Below, piece by piece: positions 1 to 5,134 of a DNA stretch of 5,170 bases. The translations under genes were made by a program, and so were the position numbers. The first letter of the stretch is position 1, and each line of letters opens with the position of its first letter. Location of the stretch: assembly GCA_021807585.1 (NCBI GenBank), contig JAKBCQ010000284.1, positions 1 to 5,170 of the forward strand, given 5' to 3'. This DNA is from Planctomycetota bacterium (GTDB lineage Bacteria; Planctomycetota; Planctomycetia; Isosphaerales; Isosphaeraceae). Below the pieces are notes generated by a model. It had not been told where the DNA came from. It ran no database searches and saw only the letters and a program-made list of their open reading frames with translations.

Positions 1-1155
1 TCTTTAAGACCGATCAGGCGCGTTCGATACCTTTTGATACCCGCGGGGGTCGCCGTGGGGTTTCTGGTGAACGGGGCGGTGATCAGCCAGGCCGCGACCG
101 CCGCGGCGATCGGCCCGGTGCTGATTCCACTGATGCGAGGAGCGGGTTTCACCGCGATCGTCGCGGGGGGAACGCTGCTTTTGGGATCGTCTCTCGGAGG
201 GGAATTGCTCAATCCCGGAGCGCCCGAATACGCGACCGTCGTCGACACGGCCGCGGCGCGGCTCGGCGACCGCGAAGCCGACGCGCAAGCCCGCGGATCG
301 CTCGTCGCGCGCGTTTTCCCGTTCGCGATCATTCAGTTGTTAATATCTTCTGGAATTTTATGGCTGATGAATCGTGATCGGGTTGATAATAACGATCTAA
401 AGAATACAGTAATTAACAAATCAACTGATTTGGAATTCATTGTAAATCCGCTCAAGGCGATCGCTCCGTTGATTCCGCTTTTGATTTTATTGGCGACATC
501 GGGAATCGCGCGGTTGTTTCATGTTCCAAGAATGTGGCTGGTCGGTTCGAGGGATCTCGCGGGGCGTGTCGGCGCGGCGGCCGAGAAACGCGCGATCGAG
601 CTTTACGACGCACGCTTGATCGGCGTCGCGATGCTGATTGGGGTCGCGGTCGCGGCGATCTCCTCGCTCGGAACGCGTGCGGGACGCGATTCGATCCGCG
701 ACCTCGGCCGGGTTTTCGCCGAAGGCGCCGGCGAGGCGTTTTACAAGGTGATCACGCTGATCGTCGTCGCTTCGTGTTTCGCCGAAGGCGTTCGGGGAAT
801 CGGCTTTGATCGATTGATCATGCAAGCGATTCTTTTTGTTCCGTCGGCTTTATTGCCGACCGCGTCGCTCTTTTCCTCGGCGTTCGCTTTCCTCAGCGGA
901 TCGGGGTACGCCGCCACCCAAGGCTTGTTCCCGATTTTCGCAACCGCGGTAAAAGACGGAGCGCCGCTCGATCGACTCGCCGCGGTGACTTCGCTCTCTT
1001 CGGCCGCGGGACGAACGATCTCGCCCGTCGCGGCGGTCGTGATCCTCTCGGCGCGGCTTTCCCAGGCCGACGAGCGCGACATCATCCGCAGCGTGTCGAT
1101 TCCTCTTCTGGTCGCGACCGCGACGGTCGTCGTAATCGCGTCGATCTTATCATAA
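1..1155 (+). CDS. DcuC-family anaerobic C4-dicarboxylate carrier, 5'-truncated by the window edge
   Basis: An inner-membrane carrier of the DcuC family, whose known members move C4-dicarboxylates such as succinate, fumarate and malate, often as exchange or efflux during anaerobic growth. The frame is open from base 1 with no stop, so the gene begins outside the window. A TTG at 34 is possible but has no ribosome binding site and sits inside conserved sequence. About 384 residues are visible against roughly 460 in E. coli DcuC, so some 80 N-terminal residues are missing. I see about nine hydrophobic segments. Family-like motifs are GSSLGGELLNPGAPE (visible residues 62-76), GSGYAATQGLFP (300-311) and AAGRTISPVAAV (335-346), the first two resembling the paired substrate-binding hairpin regions of the ion-transporter superfamily. 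The stop TAA is at 1153-1155. Codons at bases 331-450 are unusually AT-rich. The substrate is inferred from family only; a related YfcC-type carrier is the main alternative. Confidence 0.82.
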   Translation, partial: SLRPIRRVRYLLIPAGVAVGFLVNGAVISQAATAAAIGPVLIPLMRGAGFTAIVAGGTLLLGSSLGGELLNPGAPEYATVVDTAAARLGDREADAQARGSLVARVFPFAIIQLLISSGILWLMNRDRVDNNDLKNTVINKSTDLEFIVNPLKAIAPLIPLLILLATSGIARLFHVPRMWLVGSRDLAGRVGAAAEKRAIELYDARLIGVAMLIGVAVAAISSLGTRAGRDSIRDLGRVFAEGAGEAFYKVITLIVVASCFAEGVRGIGFDRLIMQAILFVPSALLPTASLFSSAFAFLSGSGYAATQGLFPIFATAVKDGAPLDRLAAVTSLSSAAGRTISPVAAVVILSARLSQADERDIIRSVSIPLLVATATVVVIASILS

Positions 1156-1192
1156 AATCAAAACTATGATACTATCTTGTTATGTATCAAGA

Positions 1193-1240
1193 GGCGGGAT
1201 CGGCGATCGATCCCTGAAGTTCCGACCCCGCCCTGTTTTT
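1193..1240 (+). terminator. Rho-independent terminator for the carrier gene, possibly bidirectional
   Basis: The arms GGCGGGATCGG (1193-1203) and CCGACCCCGCC (1222-1232) pair over 11 positions with one mismatch (A1199 against C1226) and an 18-nt loop. They are followed by TGTTTTT at 1234-1240, which suits termination of the + strand carrier 38 bp after its stop. Read on the minus strand the mismatch becomes a G-U pair, so the stem is fully paired, and it starts 7 nt past the korB stop. The minus side lacks a good T-run. The korB stop codon lies inside the + strand T-tract, so the convergent units are packed tightly. A competing inner hairpin, GGGATCG (1196-1202) with CGATCCC (1208-1214), is also possible. 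Confidence 0.7.
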
Positions 1241-2297
1241 AAAGCATCGACATAATCGTATCGAGGACGTCTTTCGACGGTCTGAGATCGTTTTGTTGAA
1301 GCGACGCGAGGGGTTCGTCGACGACGTTGAGCGTATCGATGAAATTATCCCTGCGCGTGTCGGCGTAGAAGAGCCCCGTGAGGAGTTCCTCGTTCGTTTT
1401 GGTTTCGGCGAGCAGTTTCATCGCCGACGCTCGGCTCGCGACGTCGAGTTCGTCGTGATGGAGCGCTCGGAGGGTAATCCAGGCGCCGTCGTGCATTTGC
1501 ACGCGGGTCGAACGCACCGCCTCTTGCTCGACCTCGATCTCTGGAAGCCTGGGCACGAAGCCGAGTTCCTGGAGCGGTTCCTCGTGGTCGCGCGCCCACT
1601 CCCAGCTTTTGGTCGAGCTCGGGAAATCATTGAACGTCACGCACGGACTGATGATATCCAAAAACGCCGTTCCTTTATGCTTAAGCGCGCCTTTGAGGAG
1701 CGGAAGGAGTTGTTTTTTGTCTCCCGCGAACGATCGAGCGACATATGTCGCTCCGCCGCAGATCGCCTCGAGACAAAGATCGAACGGCGAGTTGAGGTTT
1801 TCCTCCCCCGTTTCTCTCCGCAGATGTTGATGGAGATCGGCGGTCGCCGAGAACTGCCCCTTGGTGAGCCCGTAACAGCCGTTGTTCTCGACGATGTAGA
1901 CGATCGGCAAGTTGCGTCGACACGCGTGTTTGAACTGGCCGAGGCCGATGTTCGCGGTGTCGCCGTCGCCGCTGATGCCGATGCACAGCAGCCGATGATT
2001 CGCGAGCGAAGCTCCCGTTGCGACCGAGGGCATTCGCCCGTGGAGCGCATTGAACCCGTGACTCGCCTGCAAAAAATACGCGGGGGTCTTGCTCGAACAG
2101 CCGATCCCGCTCAGCTTGACCGTCCGATACGGATCGACCCCGACGGCCTTACACGCGTCGATCAGGGCGCTCGTGATGCTGTTGTGCCCGCATCCCTTGC
2201 ACAAGGTGGAGGACGACCCTTGAAACGCGACCACCGGCAACGCCAAACTCCGCCCGTCGAACGTTCGAACCGAAACCGACGCTTCGCTCGCGGCCAT
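1239..2297 (-). CDS. korB: 2-oxoacid (2-oxoglutarate):ferredoxin oxidoreductase, beta subunit
   Basis: The beta subunit of a cytoplasmic 2-oxoacid:ferredoxin oxidoreductase binds thiamine diphosphate and one [4Fe-4S] cluster. With KorA it decarboxylates a 2-oxoacid, makes the acyl-CoA and reduces ferredoxin. Numbering from the chosen start (352 residues), CKGCG at 33-37 and GIGCSS at 64-69, plus Cys219 in SPCVTFND, supply the four cluster cysteines (33, 36, 67, 219) expected in this family. The thiamine-diphosphate/Mg motif runs from GDGD (110-113) to ENNGCYGLTKGQ (137-148). A longer frame begins with an ATG at 2330. I chose ATG at 2297 because AGGAGT lies 7 nt upstream and the extra 11 residues look like read-through of the AT-rich spacer. 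It is the second gene of an operon, 55 bp after korA. The 2-oxoglutarate assignment follows from the fused partner subunit; pyruvate or another 2-oxoacid is not excluded. The last 100 residues form a C-terminal extension I cannot assign to a motif. Confidence 0.93.
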   Translation of the reverse strand: MAASEASVSVRTFDGRSLALPVVAFQGSSSTLCKGCGHNSITSALIDACKAVGVDPYRTVKLSGIGCSSKTPAYFLQASHGFNALHGRMPSVATGASLANHRLLCIGISGDGDTANIGLGQFKHACRRNLPIVYIVENNGCYGLTKGQFSATADLHQHLRRETGEENLNSPFDLCLEAICGGATYVARSFAGDKKQLLPLLKGALKHKGTAFLDIISPCVTFNDFPSSTKSWEWARDHEEPLQELGFVPRLPEIEVEQEAVRSTRVQMHDGAWITLRALHHDELDVASRASAMKLLAETKTNEELLTGLFYADTRRDNFIDTLNVVDEPLASLQQNDLRPSKDVLDTIMSML

Positions 2298-2304
2298 AAA
2301 ATCA

Positions 2305-2310
2305 ACTCCT
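2305..2310 (-). promoter_or_regulatory. Shine-Dalgarno sequence of korB
   Basis: AGGAGT on the minus strand lies in the 55-bp korA-korB spacer, 7 nt before ATG at 2297. It decides the korB start against the ATG at 2330. It also shows that korB has its own initiation site rather than relying on overlap with korA. Confidence 0.8.
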
Positions 2311-2352
2311 GTGAAAAGATATCGAATCAATTTACATGATAATATCGATGGA

Positions 2353-4284
2353 TCATTCGGTCGTCGGTTCGTCGCTCGTCCGCGCGAGACGCTCGCCGCC
2401 GTGGCCGTTGGTCGATTCGGTCAGTCCCTCGCGCGCCAGGATCGCCGGAGCGACGTTCTCGACCGCGATCGGCGTGCCGCTGTAATGCGTGATCGAGCGG
2501 ATCCGATCGACCAGCCGCGGGGGAACGACGGCCTTGAGGATCGTCGCGACCTGAGCGTCTCGGTTCTGCTCGACGACATAAACGCGATCGTGCCTGTCGA
2601 TGAAATCGATCACCGTGTCGTGTACGGGGAGAGCCCTCATGCGGCAGTAAGAGGTATCGAGCCCGCGTTCTCGGAGCGCGTCGCGCGATTCGACGATCGC
2701 GTAATGCGTGCCGCCGTAGGCGAGGATTCCGACCGACGTCCGTCGTGGTTCGTCGAACACGGGTTCGGGAAGCGAGCAGCGGGCCGTCTCGAGCTTGCGC
2801 GCCAGTCGATCGAGATTGCGCTTCCAGTCTTCGGGACGTTCGCTGTAGCCCGATTTCTCGTTGTGCCCCGTGCCTCGCGTGAAATACGCCGCGAACGGAT
2901 GCTCGGTCCCGGGAACCGTCCGATAACAGACGCCGTCGGCGTCGAGATCGCGATAGCGTTCAAAACCCCCAAGCCGCTCGAGATCCTCGGCCGAAAGGAG
3001 CTTGCCGTGATCGATCGGCTTGGTTGGATATTCAAATGATGAAGTCAACCATAAATTCATCCCCAGATCGAGATCGGTCGCCACGAAGACGGGGGTTTGG
3101 AACCGTTGCGCCAGGTCGAGCGCCTCGATCGCCATCGAGTAGCATTCGCCGACCGAACCTGGAATCAAAACGATATGTTTACAATCGCCGTGTCCCAGAT
3201 AATGAAGCTTGAGGATATCCCCCTGGCTGGTGCGGGTGGGAAGCCCCGTGCTCGGCCCCATCCGTTGGACGTCGACGATGACGACGGGGATCTCGGCGAA
3301 ATACGCCAAGCCGACGAACTCGGCCATGAGCGAGATTCCCGGTCCCGCGGTCGCGGTAATCGCGCGCGCGCCCGCCCAGCCCGCTCCCACCGCCATGCCG
3401 ATCGCCGCGAGTTCGTCCTCGGCCTGAACGACGGTGAACGTCCGCTTGCCGTCGGGTCGCGTCCGATACTTTTTGAGCATCTCCTCGAGATATTCGGCGA
3501 GACTGCTCGAAGGAGTGATCGGATACCACGTCAGCACGCTCGCCCCGCCGAACATCGCGCCGATCGCAGCGGCGCGATTCCCTTCGATCAACACTTGCCC
3601 ATTCGTCGCATCCATCCGCTCGACGCGATACGGCAAATTCCGGGGCAAATTCGCCTCGGCCCACGCGTGTCCTCTCCGAGCCGCGGCGATGTTGATCTCG
3701 GCGGCCTTCGCCTTGCGACCGGGGAATTCGCGGCGAATGCTCCAATCGATCGCGTCGAACTCGATCCCCACGACATACGCGACGACCCCCACGTAAACCA
3801 TGTTGATCACTTTGCGCAACTTGTCGCGATAGCCCTTGTCCCCCGCCTCCGCGGGATACGCCTCTTCGACGAGCTTGGAAAACGGCGCCGAGAAGAACGT
3901 CACGTCGTCGCGGAGTTCGGCGAGATGGAGCTCGTCGCGGTAAATGCAGATCGATCCCGGCTTCAACTGGCGGACGTCGTCGTCGGCTGTTTGAGCGTTC
4001 ATGCACACCAAGATCTGAGGGTCGAGCCGATGGCCGACATACCCCTTGGCGCTCGCTCGGATGTGAAACCAGGTGGGAAGCCCCTCGATATTCGACGGGA
4101 AAACGTTCTTCCCGCTGCACGGAATCCCCATCCTGTGCAGCGAACGAAGTAAAACTAGGTTGGCCGACTGACTCCCCGAGCCGTTGACCGTCCCCACACG
4201 GATCGCCAGGTCGTTGATCGTCCCCGACGGCTGTCGAATGAGGTTCGGCGCGGGTCGTTCCGCGGTCTCTAACATCGTGGACAT
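2353..4284 (-). CDS. korA: 2-oxoacid (2-oxoglutarate):ferredoxin oxidoreductase, fused gamma-alpha subunit
   Basis: The large subunit of the two-subunit 2-oxoacid:ferredoxin oxidoreductase, 643 residues, cytoplasmic. The gamma (POR) domain covers about residues 25-210, with NGSGSQSANLVLLRSL and GKNVFPSNIEGLPTW near its start. The alpha pyrimidine-binding domain follows at about 232-430: WYPITPSS (253-260), QAEDELAAIGMAVGA (287-301) and GPSTGLPTRTSQGD (343-356). T257 and an acidic residue of the AEDE motif (288-291) match positions that contact thiamine diphosphate in the superfamily. A linker with YFTRGTGHN (467-475) and a C-terminal transketolase-like domain from about 515, with VVEQN (570-574), complete the usual order and length. 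ATG at 4284 is the only good start: its frame upstream has no ATG, GTG or TTG before an in-frame TGA. GAGGAT lies 9 nt upstream. The last 25 residues are polar and probably disordered. It heads the korAB operon. Confidence 0.94.
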   Translation of the reverse strand: MSTMLETAERPAPNLIRQPSGTINDLAIRVGTVNGSGSQSANLVLLRSLHRMGIPCSGKNVFPSNIEGLPTWFHIRASAKGYVGHRLDPQILVCMNAQTADDDVRQLKPGSICIYRDELHLAELRDDVTFFSAPFSKLVEEAYPAEAGDKGYRDKLRKVINMVYVGVVAYVVGIEFDAIDWSIRREFPGRKAKAAEINIAAARRGHAWAEANLPRNLPYRVERMDATNGQVLIEGNRAAAIGAMFGGASVLTWYPITPSSSLAEYLEEMLKKYRTRPDGKRTFTVVQAEDELAAIGMAVGAGWAGARAITATAGPGISLMAEFVGLAYFAEIPVVIVDVQRMGPSTGLPTRTSQGDILKLHYLGHGDCKHIVLIPGSVGECYSMAIEALDLAQRFQTPVFVATDLDLGMNLWLTSSFEYPTKPIDHGKLLSAEDLERLGGFERYRDLDADGVCYRTVPGTEHPFAAYFTRGTGHNEKSGYSERPEDWKRNLDRLARKLETARCSLPEPVFDEPRRTSVGILAYGGTHYAIVESRDALRERGLDTSYCRMRALPVHDTVIDFIDRHDRVYVVEQNRDAQVATILKAVVPPRLVDRIRSITHYSGTPIAVENVAPAILAREGLTESTNGHGGERLARTSDEPTTE

Positions 4285-4293
4285 GGGCGTAAG

Positions 4294-4299
4294 ATCCTC
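4294..4299 (-). promoter_or_regulatory. Probable Shine-Dalgarno sequence of korA
   Basis: GAGGAT on the minus strand, 9 nt before the ATG at 4284. It is a moderate match at slightly long spacing. It supports 4284 rather than the second ATG three codons further in, at 4275, which would leave the site about 18 nt away. Confidence 0.5.
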
Positions 4300-4371
4300 G
4301 CGTTCGCGGAGAGGTTGATCTTCACGACGTTCGCGATCGCGGCTCCTCGCCGACCGCCTACCGCCGGGAAG

Positions 4372-4409
4372 GGTTCATGGAGCGGCATGTATGAGCCGAT
4401 CCATGATCC
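4372..4409. repeat. Imperfect 15-bp inverted repeat (hairpin) upstream of korA
   Basis: Left arm 4372-4386 pairs with right arm 4395-4409 at 13 of 15 positions around the 8-nt loop ATGTATGA. The core is TCATGGA (4375-4381) with TCCATGA (4400-4406), then CGGC (4383-4386) with GCCG (4395-4398). The mismatches are G4382 against A4399 and T4374 against T4407. There is no T-run on either side, so it is unlikely to be a terminator. It lies 88-125 nt upstream of the korA start and may be a leader hairpin or a binding site. Confidence 0.6.
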
Positions 4410-4443
4410 AGTCGAGCATAACGCGCCCCAAGGTTCAAGACCG

Positions 4444-4464
4444 CCGTGTTTTTTGAAACACCGG
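4444..4464. repeat. Small hairpin with an A/T-rich stem in the korA leader
   Basis: GTGTTT (4446-4451) pairs with AAACAC (4456-4461) around the loop TTTG. CC (4444-4445) then pairs with GG (4463-4464) beyond a bulged C at 4462. The T-run lies in the stem and loop rather than after it, so this is not a terminator on the + strand. Significance is uncertain. Confidence 0.4.
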
Positions 4465-4537
4465 ATATCGTTCAATCCTATATTCACGAAATGCACCGAT
4501 GCGGAGCCGGAGACGACGGAAGATCGCCGCGGGAGAA

Positions 4538-4563
4538 AGCGATACTTTGGGGAAGGTATCGCT
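4538..4563. repeat. Near-perfect 11-bp hairpin just downstream of the hicB-like gene
   Basis: Bases 4538-4548 pair with 4553-4563 around a GGGG loop. The outer eight pairs are AGCGATAC with GTATCGCT. One inner position (T4546 with G4555) is a G-U pair on the + strand and an A-C mismatch on the minus strand. On the minus strand it begins 26 nt after the hicB-like stop and is followed by TTTCT, so it may act as a weak terminator or attenuator between hicB and korAB. Confidence 0.5.
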
Positions 4564-4589
4564 CGAAGCGAAAGCCGACGACATACTAA

Positions 4590-4832
4590 TCATTTATTAT
4601 TAGATGTTTTTGTTTCCTTTGGGTCGAAAACATCGACGAAATCGGGGATCGAAACGGGATCGGGGATCTCCTCGCCGTTGAATCGCATCCCTTCGATATG
4701 AAACTCGACGGCTTCGCGAATCAGGCGTAAGGTTTCCTCGCGCGTTCGCCAGGCCGCCGCGCATCCCATCAGATCGGGAACATGTGCGCTAAATCCCGTC
4801 GCGGTCGGTTCCAACAACACGGCGAATCGCAT
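4590..4832 (-). CDS. Short HicB-like (UPF0150-type) antitoxin-family protein, no HicA partner visible
   Basis: An 80-residue protein with the HicB-like fold. The N-terminal strand RFAVLLEP, the short turn ATGFSAHVPDLMGC (11-24), then TREETLRLIREAVEFHIEGM (30-49) and EEIPDP (54-59), follow the family pattern of strand, PDLPGC-like turn and helix. In complete systems HicB neutralises the mRNA-cleaving toxin HicA and often represses its own promoter. Here residues 60-80 are too short and polar to form a ribbon-helix-helix or HTH, so this is the short type. No HicA-like sequence (about 60-80 residues with a GSHH-type motif) occurs on either side within the window. The start ATG at 4832 has GAGGA 7 nt upstream. 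The stop is TGA at 4590-4592. It may be an orphan antitoxin or a stand-alone regulator. The family call is good; the function is unknown. Confidence 0.78.
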   Translation of the reverse strand: MRFAVLLEPTATGFSAHVPDLMGCAAAWRTREETLRLIREAVEFHIEGMRFNGEEIPDPVSIPDFVDVFDPKETKTSNNK

Positions 4833-4839
4833 CGGGTCG

Positions 4840-4844
4840 TCCTC
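4840..4844 (-). promoter_or_regulatory. Shine-Dalgarno sequence of the hicB-like gene
   Basis: GAGGA on the minus strand, 7 nt before ATG 4832. It supports that start. The hicB frame is closed upstream by an in-frame TGA at 4848-4850, so no longer form is possible without read-through. Confidence 0.65.
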
Positions 4845-4847
4845 GGG

Positions 4848-4883
4848 TCATCTCGCCCGTTTCATGAAACAATCGAACCTCCT
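4848..4883 (-). other. Strong ribosome-binding site with a five-codon minicistron before hicB-like gene
   Basis: A perfect AGGAGG (4878-4883, minus strand) lies 12 nt before ATG 4863-4865. That ATG opens a five-codon frame, MKRAR, ending in TGA at 4848-4850, and it is in frame with the hicB-like gene 18 nt further on. A TTG at 4870-4872, 5 nt from the same AGGAGG, opens a second frame of 27 codons that overlaps the hicB start. Either could be a leader peptide, or the remnant of a longer hicB N-terminus. The strong site is seen; the role is inference. Confidence 0.3.
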
Positions 4884-4946
4884 GGAACAATGAATCCTAC
4901 TCATTTAGCCGAGATTCGTCGAGCCGCATAACATTTGTAGTGATAT

Positions 4947-4974
4947 AGTATACAAACAACAATATGCATGCAAA
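4947..4974 (-). promoter_or_regulatory. Candidate sigma-70-type promoter for the hicB-like gene
   Basis: On the minus strand TTTGCA (4969-4974) is separated by 16 nt from TATACT (4947-4952), which matches the -10 consensus at five of six positions. The implied start would leave a leader of roughly 110 nt before hicB. The -10 hexamer overlaps the TTTGTA/TACAAA inverted repeat, so a repressor there could block it. The match is modest and lies in AT-rich DNA where such hexamers arise by chance. Confidence 0.3.
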
Positions 4975-5007
4975 TATTTCTATAATTTTTACAAAATGAC
5001 ATTGAAG

Positions 5008-5037
5008 TTGCTTTCTCGTTCCTTTCGGCTCGATAAT
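5008..5037 (+). promoter_or_regulatory. Weak candidate promoter for the gene starting at 5135
   Basis: TTGCTT (5008-5013) and GATAAT (5032-5037) are separated by 18 nt on the + strand. The -10 matches at five of six positions and the -35 at three. The leader would be about 90 nt. Offered only because a rightward start at 5135 needs a promoter in this gap. Confidence 0.2.
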
Positions 5038-5134
5038 AATCGCACTCAATCGACGAACCGCTTCTGGAACCAAAGCCTTTGACATTCGGCGGGCTTTGAA
5101 CGATCGGGAATCGGGACACGAACCGGAGGGGATG

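Larger units (their letters stand above)
4285..4589 (-). other. Hairpin-rich leader/intergenic region between hicB-like gene and korA
   Basis: This 305-bp stretch holds no gene I can support. A minus-strand frame from GTG 4496 to 4269 overlaps the korA start by 16 bp and encodes 75 residues. It has no ribosome binding site and no recognisable domain. The region contains three inverted repeats, listed separately (4372-4409, 4444-4464, 4538-4563), and a perfect 10-bp palindrome CGCGATCGCG at 4332-4341. No convincing -35/-10 pair for korA was found, so korAB could be transcribed from a promoter here or by read-through from the hicB-like gene. It could be a structured 5' untranslated region of korAB; I did not recognise a known riboswitch class. 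Confidence 0.45.
4833..5134. other. AT-rich intergenic region, probably divergent promoters
   Basis: This 302-bp gap lies between the leftward hicB-like gene and a probable rightward gene at 5135. Bases 4931-5010 are about 24% GC by hand count, against well over 60% in the coding regions. It contains an inverted repeat TTTGTA (4934-4939) / TACAAA (4951-4956) and the palindrome TGCATGCA (4965-4972), both possible operator half-sites. Two overlapping minus-strand frames of 72 and 88 codons run through it. They read through the AT-rich part as a low-complexity hydrophobic tail and match no family I know, so I do not call them genes. Confidence 0.55.

Noticed and set aside
2298..2330. Upstream ATG at 2330 as the korB start
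   Set aside because: It adds 11 residues from the AT-rich spacer without a ribosome binding site at proper distance, while AGGAGT is placed exactly for ATG 2297.
1293..2339. A 348-codon + strand open frame antisense to korB
   Set aside because: It lies wholly opposite a well-supported gene with conserved cofactor motifs. Its translation is Arg/Glu/Asp-rich and of low complexity, as expected for the complement of GC-rich codons, with no recognisable domain.
3097..4152. A 351-codon + strand open frame antisense to korA (with a second one at 2311-3039)
   Set aside because: Same reason: an artefact of GC-rich codon complement, with no ribosome binding site, no motif and korA clearly real on the other strand.
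4372..4409. The hairpin as part of a group II intron, SRP RNA, RNase P RNA or a known riboswitch
   Set aside because: None of the conserved core sequences of these RNAs that I can recall is present in 4285-4589 on either strand.
4269..4496. A 75-codon minus-strand frame from GTG overlapping the korA start
   Set aside because: No ribosome binding site before the GTG, no recognised family, and it would overlap the korA start by 16 bp. It crosses two of the leader hairpins, which fits an untranslated leader better. A real small gene is not excluded.
4315..4701. A 128-codon + strand frame across the korA leader and the end of hicB
   Set aside because: It runs antisense into the hicB-like gene and shows no motif.
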